NCBI RefSeq assembly: GCF_009812035.1
Contig: NZ_VZIZ01000017.1
Location: 53,044 to 117,043 of the forward strand
Length of the DNA stretch: 64,000 bases
Source: Psychrobacter nivimaris
Lineage (GTDB): Bacteria; Pseudomonadota; Gammaproteobacteria; Pseudomonadales; Moraxellaceae
Reading direction: 5' to 3'
The notes beneath the pieces were generated by a model. The model saw nothing but the letters and a program-made list of their open reading frames with translations. It was not told where the DNA came from and did no database searches. The position numbers and the translations under genes are program-made. Of the stretch, positions 54,319 through 62,907 are shown piece by piece; within the stretch, counting starts at the first letter, position 1, and every line of letters starts with the position of its first letter.

Positions 54319-55677
54319 TCAGGCAAAACATACTTGACCCAATACCACGCCTTTATTTGCACCGGTTACCGCTGGTAAATTACCAGTTTCACCCATCAAT
54401 GTTTGTCTAGCCAACCATGCAAAAGCAACGGCCTCGACCCACGTTGGCGCAAGTCCTAAATGTTCAGTGGTTTTTACTGTGCAATGGGGTAGGTGTGCTT
54501 GCAGGCGTGCCATTAAATAGTCATTCAATGCGCCGCCACCGCAAACATAAACCGAGCTGTTTTTTGAATGACTGATAAACGTATTAATTTGCGTACTGGC
54601 ACTGATAGCCGTTAACTCAGTCAAGGTTGCTTGCACATCGGCTACTGAATAACTGATGTTAGCATTGGCTTGCTCAAAATCCTGTAGCTTATCTTGCAGC
54701 CAAGTTAAATTAAAGTCCTCACGACCGGTGCTTTTTGGATGAGATTGAGCAAAAAATGGATGTGCCAAAAGTTGCTGTAATAATAACTCAATGATGGTGC
54801 CAGACTGCGCCCAATCGCCACCTGCGTCATAGCTATTATCAGTATGCAAAGATATCCATGCATCCAATAATAAGTTGGCAGGTCCAGTATCGTAACCAAC
54901 AACTTGATCTTTTTCATTGGCTGGCAAGACCGTTATGTTCGCAATACCACCTAAGTTTAATAGCACACGGGTACTATCAGGCGTAGCAAATAATGCCTGA
55001 TGAAACGCAGGTACTAAAGGCGCGCCTTGACCACCAACCGCCATGTCACGACGTCGGAAATCATTGACCACGCTGATGCCTGTGCGCTCAGCGATGATAT
55101 TGGCATCGACCAGTTGCAACGTGAATCCCATCTGCGGGCGATGGCGTACGGTTTGTCCATGACAGCCAATCGCTAACACTGACTCAGGATCGGTATTTGA
55201 TTGCTGCAATAGCGTATTGACCACTTCACTCGCGAACTCAGCATACGCGCGACTTGCCCAGCCGAACCAATCCAACTCACTGCTTGGTTCATCAGTCTCT
55301 GGTACGAGTTGATTCACACCATTCGGCTGACACAATGCTAATAATACTTCACGCAGACGTGGCGGAAAATCTTGGCTATAGGTCGCAAGCAGTCGCATTG
55401 GCGGTTGGGTACTATCTTCGGTGCTCATCTCAGGATTAAATTGACAAAGAACAGCATCCATACCGTCCAAACTGGTGCCAGACATCATGCCGATATATAA
55501 GCCATCATCGAAGCTTTCGAACACGGTTTGCTCAAGGGCATCCGTTAGGGTGGCATAGTTCGAATTATCAGAGGTCAAATCATCAATATCGTCTGAAGGG
55601 TTATCTAAACCATTATTCATAAGCAAGTCTGCGAGGGCATTATGGTCAGTATCAGCAATCGATGCGGGGTTGGTCAT
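54319..55677 (-). CDS. anmK: anhydro-N-acetylmuramic acid kinase
   Basis: 452-residue ASKHA-fold kinase that phosphorylates and opens 1,6-anhydro-MurNAc during cell-wall recycling. Signature text: GLYIGMMSGTSLDGMDAVL near residue 60, IGCHGQTVRHRP, DFRRRDMAVGGQGAPLVPAFH, NLGGIANITVLP and YVCGGGALNDYLMARL. It is ~80 residues longer than the E. coli enzyme, through a ~55-residue acidic N-terminal extension and small insertions. AAGG precedes the ATG. Divergent from tyrS, as in several gammaproteobacteria. Confidence 0.95.
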   Translation of the reverse strand: MTNPASIADTDHNALADLLMNNGLDNPSDDIDDLTSDNSNYATLTDALEQTVFESFDDGLYIGMMSGTSLDGMDAVLCQFNPEMSTEDSTQPPMRLLATYSQDFPPRLREVLLALCQPNGVNQLVPETDEPSSELDWFGWASRAYAEFASEVVNTLLQQSNTDPESVLAIGCHGQTVRHRPQMGFTLQLVDANIIAERTGISVVNDFRRRDMAVGGQGAPLVPAFHQALFATPDSTRVLLNLGGIANITVLPANEKDQVVGYDTGPANLLLDAWISLHTDNSYDAGGDWAQSGTIIELLLQQLLAHPFFAQSHPKSTGREDFNLTWLQDKLQDFEQANANISYSVADVQATLTELTAISASTQINTFISHSKNSSVYVCGGGALNDYLMARLQAHLPHCTVKTTEHLGLAPTWVEAVAFAWLARQTLMGETGNLPAVTGANKGVVLGQVCFA

Positions 55678-55820
55678 GGCAATTTACCTTAAAAAACGCT
55701 AGTATATCCGTCAAATTCTAGCATTTTTTCTGACCTTTTGAGGTTCTAAACTTCCTAAGGTGTTGAGCCAGTAACCATCATTCATAAAAATCCCAATTAA
55801 AGTGATATATAGAGAGCATC

Positions 55821-57032
55821 ATGACCAATCAAACTTACACCCTAGAAGAACAACTGGCCCTTATTCAGCGCGGTACGCAAGAGATATTATCTGAAGATGA
55901 CTTAGTCGCTAAGCTAAAGCTCAATCGTCCGCTACGTATCAAGGCTGGCTTTGATCCTACTGCACCAGATCTGCATTTGGGTCACACAGTATTGATCAAT
56001 AAGCTTAAGCATTTTCAAGATTTGGGTCATGAAATTTATTTTCTAATCGGCGATTATACCGCCAAGATTGGTGACCCTTCTGGCAAAAACAGCACACGTC
56101 CACCATTGACCGATGAGCAAATCAAAGCCAACGCCACGACTTATGCTGAACAAGTATTCAAAATCTTGGACAAAGAAAAGACTCGCGTGGTCTTTAACTC
56201 TGAATGGTTCAATGACATGAGCGCTGCTGACATGATTCAGCTTGCCAGTCAGCAAACCGTCTCGCGTATGCTTGAGCGTGATGACTTCTCTAAACGCTAT
56301 GCATCACAAACGCCCATTTCAATCCATGAGTTTCTTTATCCGTTAGTACAAGGCTACGATTCTATTGCACTTAAAGCCGATGTTGAGCTTGGCGGTACCG
56401 ATCAGACCTTTAACTTGCTAATGGGTCGCACATTGCAAGGACGCTATGGCCAAGAGCCGCAAGTTTGTATCACTGTGCCAATCTTAGAAGGGCTAGATGG
56501 TGTCAATAAAATGTCCAAATCACTGGGCAACTATGTCGCTATCTATGATGCACCAGGCACCATGTATCAAAAAATTCTGTCGATGCCGGACACACTGATC
56601 CATCGCTACTTTGAGTTCTTAAGCTTTAAGCCAATGGAAGAAGTGGCAAGCTTGATGCGTGAAATGGAAGATGGCCGTAACCCACAAGAAATCAAACGTA
56701 TCTTAGCCGAAGAATTAATCGAGCGTTTCCATGATACTGATGCCGCTGCTAATGCGCACAAATCTGCCGGTAACGTCTTGGCAGATGGCGAACTACCAGT
56801 CGACTTGCCAGAAATTATGTTAGATCTAGAAGGGCAAGATGCGTTATTTATCACTCAAATCCTGAACCAAGCGAAGCTCGCTAAAAACAATTCAGCTGCC
56901 AAAGACATGGTAAAACGTGGCGCGGTCAAAGTAGATGGCGAAGTCGTTGATGGTGGCTTTAGTCTAACATCAGGTCAGACGGTTGTTATTCAAGCAGGCA
57001 AAAAGGCTTATGCGAAAGTGACGGTTGGTTAA
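55821..57032 (+). CDS. tyrS: tyrosine--tRNA ligase
   Basis: 403 residues, class I synthetase of the TyrRS-Z type. The HIGH-like motif is [13 protein letters not shown] and the KMSKS loop NKMSKSLGN; the C-terminal S4 RNA-binding domain ([16 protein letters not shown]) is present. It charges tRNA-Tyr. The AT-rich DUF262-HEPN island starts 54 bases after its stop codon, and I see no terminator in between. Confidence 0.97.
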   Translation: MTNQTYTLEEQLALIQRGTQEILSEDDLVAKLKLNRPLRIKAGFDPTAPDLHLGHTVLINKLKHFQDLGHEIYFLIGDYTAKIGDPSGKNSTRPPLTDEQIKANATTYAEQVFKILDKEKTRVVFNSEWFNDMSAADMIQLASQQTVSRMLERDDFSKRYASQTPISIHEFLYPLVQGYDSIALKADVELGGTDQTFNLLMGRTLQGRYGQEPQVCITVPILEGLDGVNKMSKSLGNYVAIYDAPGTMYQKILSMPDTLIHRYFEFLSFKPMEEVASLMREMEDGRNPQEIKRILAEELIERFHDTDAAANAHKSAGNVLADGELPVDLPEIMLDLEGQDALFITQILNQAKLAKNNSAAKDMVKRGAVKVDGEVVDGGFSLTSGQTVVIQAGKKAYAKVTVG

Positions 57033-57086
57033 GTTAAACACGATATACTATGTAACTCAATTGATGCCAAGGTGAAAGGGAATAAT

Positions 57087-58142
57087 ATGGATTTATCAAT
57101 GCTTCAGACTCAACTAGATGACAATCGTAGGTCAGTAGCTTTCGATAGTTATGATATTACAATTATGCAATTATTAAGTATGATTGAAGAAGGAATGATA
57201 GACATAGCACCTGAGTATCAAAGACATTTTGTTTGGGATGAGGTTCGGCAGTCACAGTTGATAGAATCTTTTTTCTTGGGAATTCCTGTTCCTAATGTTT
57301 TTATGGCAACTAATAAAGATGCTAGTTGGGAGGTGGTGGATGGCTTGCAAAGACTAACCACTATCGTTAATTTCATAGGTAGTAATGAATTAATCAAGAA
57401 AACTAACACGAAAGGTTCTAAATTAAGAATAAAGGGTCTAGAAAAATTAGTTTATCTAAATGGATGTTGTTTTGAAGATCTTCCAAAGTCTATCCAATTG
57501 ATGTTCAAAACACGCCCTTTTAGAGTTACAGTACTTAACGATAGAAGCGATTTTGAAGTTAGGTATGACTTATTTGAAAGACTTAATACAGGAGGGGTTA
57601 CTTTACATGCACAAGAGATTAGAAACTGTGTATATCTTGGCCCATTCAAAGAGTTTATACAACGATGTTCAGAAAATAAAAACTTTTTATCAGTTGTTAA
57701 AATGACTAAGAATTCTGAGTTAACAGGTAATAGAGAAGAGTTAGTTTTAAAGTTTTTTGCATACTATGAAGATAGAGCTTACTTTGCTCATAGTGTCAAG
57801 GGTTTTCTGAATGACTTTATGGAAAAAAAGACTAAAAAATTTGAAGAGATAGAAGAGTACGAAGCTTTGTTTTCTGACACTTTTAGGGCTTTAAATGAAT
57901 TATTACCTGAAGGAATAGTGAGAGGGAATAGGAAAAAAGTCACACCTTTAGTACTTTTCGAAGCTATTTCTATAGGAGTAGCAGATCTGATAAAATCTGG
58001 CGAAACTGAAATACTCGTGTCTAATACATTGAAAGGGCTATTAGATGATCCTAAATTGACGAGTTTAACGACAGGAGCTACTAATTCAAATAAGAAGCTT
58101 CTAGAAAGAATAGACTACGTTAAAAGAGTACTTAGGAAATGA
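57087..58142 (+). CDS. DUF262 domain protein, first gene of a putative defence pair
   Basis: 351 residues. The DUF262 domain occupies the N-terminal part: PEYQRHFVWD (42-51), SFFLGIPVPNVF (61-72) and VVDGLQRLTTI (83-93), the last a variant of the DGQQR motif thought to bind or hydrolyse nucleotide. DUF262 is the first half of GmrSD-type modified-DNA restriction enzymes, but no DUF1524 HNH nuclease is fused here. Start: ATG at 57087 with AAGGG upstream, rather than a GTG at 57072. G+C is around 25-37 percent in sampled lines, against about 50 in tyrS, and Arg is mostly AGA/AGG, both signs of transfer. It overlaps the HEPN gene by four bases. Confidence 0.85.
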   Translation: MDLSMLQTQLDDNRRSVAFDSYDITIMQLLSMIEEGMIDIAPEYQRHFVWDEVRQSQLIESFFLGIPVPNVFMATNKDASWEVVDGLQRLTTIVNFIGSNELIKKTNTKGSKLRIKGLEKLVYLNGCCFEDLPKSIQLMFKTRPFRVTVLNDRSDFEVRYDLFERLNTGGVTLHAQEIRNCVYLGPFKEFIQRCSENKNFLSVVKMTKNSELTGNREELVLKFFAYYEDRAYFAHSVKGFLNDFMEKKTKKFEEIEEYEALFSDTFRALNELLPEGIVRGNRKKVTPLVLFEAISIGVADLIKSGETEILVSNTLKGLLDDPKLTSLTTGATNSNKKLLERIDYVKRVLRK

Positions 58143-58822
58143 CGTTTGATAGCATTAGAAGAAAAAACAACTCTAGGTTCAATGAGGTACAAGTCTATTT
58201 GAATTTTATTACTAGCTTGGAGCCTCAAAGCCCACAAGGAACTACCTCTAACGAGGTAAAGATAATGAGAGGGCTGTTTTATGTCCACTTATATGCTGTG
58301 ATCGAAAAATCAGTAAATGAAATGGTTGAAACAACTATTAGTATAATAAACTCTAGTAGAGTTCAAAGTAATCACTTTACATTAGAGTTTAATACTATAG
58401 CTAAGATAAATAAAATTCAGGCAATAAAGGATTGTAGTAACAAGAAAATGCTTATTAAATCCGCTGATCTTTTTGAAGAGATTAATAGTACAAGAGTTGT
58501 AGAAATTAATGAAACTTCTTTTTCTATGAAGTTACAAAACATTTGGGCAGATACTATAGAGGAAATTTTAACTTCTTTCGGTATTAAAAACTTTCGGCTT
58601 GAAACCGAGGAAAAAGTAGCTGTTAATGAAATAGTTGATAATAGGAATAAAGTAGCACATGGAAGAGAGACGGCTGTCAAGATAGGTGAGAGACATAGAG
58701 CTGATGCTCTTAGAAGAAGATTGAATACAGCACAACTTTTGATATCAAAGGTATTAGATTCTCTAGAAGATTTTTATACCAGGAAAGCTTATATAAAACC
58801 TGTAGCTAGGAGGAGGTACTAA
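58139..58822 (+). CDS. HEPN RNase-like protein (MAE_28990/MAE_18760 type), second gene of the pair
   Basis: 227 residues, mainly helical. The HEPN catalytic motif R-x4-H is RNKVAHG, Arg 169 to His 174, preceded by Asn/Asp as in active HEPN ribonucleases; a helix with VHLYAVIEKSVNEMVE forms the usual first HEPN helix. Sequence features agree with the MAE_28990/MAE_18760 HEPN families described in surveys of that superfamily. The ATG lies inside the upstream stop (ATGA), so its translation is coupled to the DUF262 gene. It is as AT-rich as its partner. The last codons (AGG AGG AGG TAC) double as the ribosome site for the next gene. Activity and target are inferred. Confidence 0.82.
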   Translation: MTFDSIRRKNNSRFNEVQVYLNFITSLEPQSPQGTTSNEVKIMRGLFYVHLYAVIEKSVNEMVETTISIINSSRVQSNHFTLEFNTIAKINKIQAIKDCSNKKMLIKSADLFEEINSTRVVEINETSFSMKLQNIWADTIEEILTSFGIKNFRLETEEKVAVNEIVDNRNKVAHGRETAVKIGERHRADALRRRLNTAQLLISKVLDSLEDFYTRKAYIKPVARRRY

Positions 58823-58825
58823 ATA

Positions 58826-59074
58826 GTGGATCGAATAAATGATTCGAATAAAGAAACCATCCCCCAAGGCATCTACCGCCACTATAAAGGCAGCCTTTAT
58901 CAAGTGATGCATACCGCACAGCATTCAGAGACCGAAGAGTCACTAGTAGTCTATCGCTGTCTTTACGGTGAGTATGGCGTGTGGGTACGTCCGCTTGAGA
59001 TGTTCGCTGAAACGGTCACGGTTGATGGTAAAGAAATACCACGATTCGAATTGATTAAACCATTAAATGATTAA
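58826..59074 (+). CDS. DUF1653 domain protein
   Basis: 82 residues matching DUF1653 along its length: GIYRHYKGSLYQVMHTAQHSET, ESLVVYRCLYGEYGVWVRPLEMF. The function is unknown; such proteins are small and cytoplasmic. The start is a GTG with AGGAGG nine bases upstream, which lies within the end of the HEPN gene. Base composition and codon use return to the host pattern here, so it is probably a resident gene that the island came to lie next to. It is now likely to be transcribed with the pair. A terminator follows. Confidence 0.88.
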   Translation: MDRINDSNKETIPQGIYRHYKGSLYQVMHTAQHSETEESLVVYRCLYGEYGVWVRPLEMFAETVTVDGKEIPRFELIKPLND

Positions 59075-59107
59075 TACTTAGCCAATAATTTAGATTGAAT
59101 TTAGCGC

Positions 59108-59140
59108 ATAAAAAACGACCCGTTGAGGTCGTTCTTTTTG
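59108..59140. terminator. bidirectional terminator after the DUF1653 gene
   Basis: AAAAACGACC-CGTTGA-GGTCGTTCTTTTT; it serves the convergent alpha/beta hydrolase gene too. Confidence 0.9.
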
Positions 59141-59161
59141 TGCATTGTTAAAAACCCATAA

Positions 59162-60130
59162 TTAAGCGTTCAGAAACTCTTTCAATACTTTATAAAAACT
59201 AACTGGTGCATCCATCGGCACGGCATGGCCCGATGTTGGCAAAATAATACTGTGCGCATTGGGCAGCAGAGTGGTCAAACGCTGTTGCCATTCTGCATTA
59301 TATAACTGCGAGCGCGCACCAATCAGTAAGGTAGTCGGAATATTGACAGTGGGCAAAACGTCTCGATAATCGTAGGGCAGCGCAACATAAGCAGATAGGC
59401 AACGCAGTTTGTGTTGCCAAGTCGCGTGCTCCATTAATGAGATTTTGTGCGGTGCCCGATAACTGAGGGCTTTTACTAATAATTGCGAAGGTTTACTACT
59501 CACAGAGAGCAGAGAAAAAGAGCGCTCCATGTCTAATAAGTTTACTTTTAATCGATAGGGCAAGTGACGGAAGTCAACCACTTGTTCGGCTTGTAGATAA
59601 GGAGCAGTGTCGGTAATCAACCGTGTAAATTGCGCAAACAATTCGGTTTGTCGTGTACCAAACACACCGCCACCTTGCCAGTCTGGCTGATTATGAATAA
59701 TCGGTGCTTGATCAATGTTCAGATAATGGCTCACACGCTGAGTGCCAAAACGCTGAAAATACGCCCACATGACCAATGCTCCCATCGATATCGCGGCAAC
59801 AGGAAAAGCCTCAAAGCCAGTTTCTTTGCTCACGTACTCAAATACATCTTGGGTATCCTGTGCATATTGCTCAATAAAATCAAACGTTGGCAGAGTTAGG
59901 TTACTGGCCAAACCAAACCCTCTAAAATGAGGCAAGTAAAAGCAGTAATCCTGAATGAGCGGTAAAATAAATGGCAAAAATTGCCTCGCATCCATACCAA
60001 AAGCATGCATTAATAGAACAGGTTTACCTTTGCCAATGACAGAGACGGGCAGCAGTGTTCCATCAGCTGTTTGGACAGTAATAGTCTTTAGCTGGTAGGG
60101 AGTAGGAAACGGTATGAGGTCTTTTTTCAT
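59162..60130 (-). CDS. alpha/beta hydrolase
   Basis: 322 residues of the alpha/beta-hydrolase fold: oxyanion region LLMHAFGMD, nucleophile elbow AAISMGAL with Ser near residue 116 (the usual G-x-S-x-G has Ala first), acid residue candidates in the C-terminal third, and the catalytic His in TSGHAVPMD. Substrate unknown. It is a single gene with a short AT-rich upstream region. Divergent from the 218-residue hypothetical gene. Confidence 0.85.
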   Translation of the reverse strand: MKKDLIPFPTPYQLKTITVQTADGTLLPVSVIGKGKPVLLMHAFGMDARQFLPFILPLIQDYCFYLPHFRGFGLASNLTLPTFDFIEQYAQDTQDVFEYVSKETGFEAFPVAAISMGALVMWAYFQRFGTQRVSHYLNIDQAPIIHNQPDWQGGGVFGTRQTELFAQFTRLITDTAPYLQAEQVVDFRHLPYRLKVNLLDMERSFSLLSVSSKPSQLLVKALSYRAPHKISLMEHATWQHKLRCLSAYVALPYDYRDVLPTVNIPTTLLIGARSQLYNAEWQQRLTTLLPNAHSIILPTSGHAVPMDAPVSFYKVLKEFLNA

Positions 60131-60353
60131 AGAGTGATATCTCTTTGATTCTTCAAGCTGTCTCGGTCAATTTAGTTAAGAAAGTATAGCGGTAGAATAT
60201 ACCACTACAAAATAGTTATACCGCGAATAAAAGACTGCTATATTAAAGCTGTCGCCTGACCATAGCATAGAATTTGGCTAAGGGTAAAAGTCAACAGTGA
60301 TACTATACCAGTGCTATATAGGGGCTGAAAATGATTGTTGAGGATACAAGTGC

Positions 60354-61010
60354 ATGAGTAGATCAACCTTGCCATTACTCGATAGTAGCCTATATCCACA
60401 AGTATGGCAGCAGCAGACATTTACCAGTCCGCAAGCGCTTTTACTGTCAATGTTGTTTGCTACTTTGAGTAGGGATATCACAATTGATGCCAGTGCTTTT
60501 ACCAAGCAATTATTGGCAGATGATGTTTATCAAGAATGGATTAATACCACAGTATTTGGGCGTTATCTTCATCGTAACTTCACCGCATTTTATCAGCAGA
60601 CAGAAGACAGTTTTAACACAGATATGCCCGCATTGTTCCGTCAAGAATTGGTGCGCCATGCGCAATATTTACCATTAGATCAGGTATTGTTTTTTGCAGG
60701 AGATATGCCCAAAAGTGTACGACAGACGAAGACGTTAACCACGACGGTAAATCCAGCGACTGCGATAATAAATGCTCAAACGCTGACCGTGAATACTTCA
60801 AAGTTAATTATTAATCAGATAACTATCACTGATAAGCAAGTTTTAGGGTTTGCGATACGTCATAATAAACGCACTAGCGAACGTCTGCGTAACGAAGTAC
60901 TGATTTTGGACTTTCAGGATTTGCGTTTGGTCAATGAGCAAGCTATTGAAGACATAAAAAAAAGCAATATAGATGACTCTATATTGCTTCGATCGTATGA
61001 GATACGCTAA
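60354..61010 (+). CDS. hypothetical protein
   Basis: 218 residues, no signal peptide or membrane helix, no family recognised. The N-terminal half is helical and rich in aromatic residues (YQEWINTTVFGRYLHRNFTAFYQQ); the middle has YLPLDQVLFFAGDMPKSVRQ, and the C-terminal half is strand-rich (TLTTTVNPATAIINAQTLTVNTSKLII). The DQVLFFAGDM text faintly recalls the first strand of ADP-ribosyltransferase folds, but I would not claim that. The ribosome site ahead of the ATG is weak. Codon use is host-like, so it is probably a real gene. Confidence 0.65.
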   Translation: MSRSTLPLLDSSLYPQVWQQQTFTSPQALLLSMLFATLSRDITIDASAFTKQLLADDVYQEWINTTVFGRYLHRNFTAFYQQTEDSFNTDMPALFRQELVRHAQYLPLDQVLFFAGDMPKSVRQTKTLTTTVNPATAIINAQTLTVNTSKLIINQITITDKQVLGFAIRHNKRTSERLRNEVLILDFQDLRLVNEQAIEDIKKSNIDDSILLRSYEIR

Positions 61011-61079
61011 CAGGTTCGGTGTTGATAAGTGTTATATTGATAATCAACATTGGTACTAAAACTAGCCGAGCAGTTAATA

Positions 61080-61829
61080 TTAATCTTGCTTGGCAATCGT
61101 TAGCCCATTATAGGTCTGGGCGACTGGCATTACTTCTAGACGGTTGACGTTAATATGAGCAGGTGATTCGATTAGCCATAACAAAATATCGCCAATATCT
61201 TCACCTGTCATGGTTTTAAAACCGTCATACACCTTTGCCGCTTTGTCATCGTCGCCGTGATAGCGCACGTTTGAAAACTCAGTACCAGCCACATTACCAG
61301 GCTCAAGATTGGTCACACGCACTTGGGTGCCAATCAGATCTGCTCGCAAGTTTAAGCTGAACTGTTTTACAAACGCTTTAGTTGCGCCGTACACATTGCC
61401 ACCAAAGTACGGCCAGTTGCCCGCAATGGAACCAACATTGATGATATAGCCGCTGTCACGCTCAACCATCGCTGGCAAGACGGCATGAGTCAATGCCATT
61501 AGACCTTTAACATTGGTATCCGTCATGCGCATCCAATCATCGAGACTGGCTTTGTGGGCAGGCTCTGTACCGAGTGCCAATCCTGCATTATTGACCAAGA
61601 CATCAATCTGTTTAAAGTCATCAGGCAAGTCAGCAATGATTTGCGGGATAGAATCCGTATCGCTCACATCCATCACCACAGGTAAAAAGTTCTCACCCAA
61701 AGTATCTGCCAAAGCATTCAGTTTGTCGATACGTCTAGCGCACCCAACCACGCGATGACCATTAGCCACCAAACGCTCTGCCAGTGCTTTACCAAAACCT
61801 GCGCTTGCTCCTGTAATCAATACATTCAT
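61080..61829 (-). CDS. YdfG-like short-chain dehydrogenase
   Basis: 249 residues. NADP-binding motif TGASAGFG (6-13), NNAG, the catalytic Ser in VGSIAGNWPY, and Y-x3-K in VYGATKAFVKQFS. The closing segment LEPGNVAGTEFSNVRYHGDD and MPVAQTYNGL follow E. coli YdfG, which oxidises 3-hydroxy acids such as serine and reduces malonic semialdehyde. The same role is probable. AAGGA precedes the ATG. Upstream, on the same strand, is upp, with 71 bases between. Confidence 0.92.
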   Translation of the reverse strand: MNVLITGASAGFGKALAERLVANGHRVVGCARRIDKLNALADTLGENFLPVVMDVSDTDSIPQIIADLPDDFKQIDVLVNNAGLALGTEPAHKASLDDWMRMTDTNVKGLMALTHAVLPAMVERDSGYIINVGSIAGNWPYFGGNVYGATKAFVKQFSLNLRADLIGTQVRVTNLEPGNVAGTEFSNVRYHGDDDKAAKVYDGFKTMTGEDIGDILLWLIESPAHINVNRLEVMPVAQTYNGLTIAKQD

Positions 61830-61900
61830 TGTCTGTCCTTATTATTGATGTGCTAGATTTTTACCGTAATCTTGATGACTGCTTTTTATGCTAAGACGGT

Positions 61901-62560
61901 TTATCTATTAGATAACTGCTTACCAAAAATCTTATCGCCAGCATCGCCTAGACCTGGGATGATGTAACCATGCTCATCTAAATGGCTGTCTAATGCAGCG
62001 GTATAGATAGTCACGTCAGGATGCGCTTCATTGACCAAACGTACGCCTTCAGGTGCAGCCACGAGTACCAAGGCTTTAATATTAGTACAGCCGTTTTTCT
62101 TTAGCATCTCGATGGTTGCTACCATTGATCCGCCCGTGGCTAGCATTGGATCAATGATTAGCGCAGGACGCTTGTCCATATGGCTCACGAATTTTTCAAA
62201 GAAAGGGACTGGCTGCAATGTTTCTTCATCACGTTGTAGACCGACCACAGAAATCTTAGCAGTAGGGATCAAGTCGAGCACCCCATCAAGCATGCCAATA
62301 CCTGCGCGTAAAATCGGTACGATTGTCGCCGTCTTACCGATGATTTGCTCACCAGTGATTTCGCCACACCAGCCTTCCATTGGGAAAGTTTCGATTTCAA
62401 AATCACGGCTTGCTTCATAAGCCATCAAGCGCGCAAGCTCTTTGGTCAATGTACGAAATTTATAAGTACTACAGTCTTTTTCGCGCATAAGGCTGAGTTT
62501 ATGACGGACTAGTGGATGATCTATTACCGTAATTTTTAAATCGCTGTTTAAGTCACTCAT
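61901..62560 (-). CDS. upp: uracil phosphoribosyltransferase
   Basis: 219 residues; makes UMP from uracil and PRPP. N-terminal text [18 protein letters not shown] and GEEI-like loop regions, the PRPP-binding [20 protein letters not shown] and the uracil-binding C-terminal region ([15 protein letters not shown]) are all clear. No uraA permease adjoins it. The upstream region contains a short Cys-rich coding-like stretch, described separately. Confidence 0.97.
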   Translation of the reverse strand: MSDLNSDLKITVIDHPLVRHKLSLMREKDCSTYKFRTLTKELARLMAYEASRDFEIETFPMEGWCGEITGEQIIGKTATIVPILRAGIGMLDGVLDLIPTAKISVVGLQRDEETLQPVPFFEKFVSHMDKRPALIIDPMLATGGSMVATIEMLKKNGCTNIKALVLVAAPEGVRLVNEAHPDVTIYTAALDSHLDEHGYIIPGLGDAGDKIFGKQLSNR

Positions 62561-62907
62561 AGAATCTCTCTCGGTTTCTTGTCTGATGCTTGCGCAATTA
62601 CTGCGGTTGCTATTAGTATAAAAGATACAAACACTTACCGCACTTTAACCATATCTTTGACATATCAATAGTAAAGTTAATGCCTTCACAATCAAGCTAA
62701 TCAACTACTTTACGGACAGTGCGCATTTATCGCAATCACAATGTTTGCGTTCACAGCTGCCATCAAAGCCTAAGCAATTCAGGCTAAGTAAAGTGATACT
62801 GTGCTACTTGAGCCAACTCATTAAACCGACTAAGTTTGACTATATAATGTGATTATAAGTGAGGTAGTGTTTAGACTTGCTATGATACCAAAAAAACCGC
62901 TTTTCTG
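62561..62907. other. divergent spacer between upp and the UDG-like gene
   Basis: 347 bases. It should contain both promoters; TATATAATGTGATTATAAG near 62841-62859 is a likely -10 region for the rightward gene. A minus-strand frame from 62803 to 62705 encodes a Cys-rich 32-residue stretch without a usual start (see findings). Confidence 0.45.

Noticed and set aside
57033..57086. Possible attachment site at the left edge of the DUF262-HEPN island
   Set aside because: No direct repeat of the tyrS end was found at the right side near 58820-59075, and no tRNA or integrase is present.
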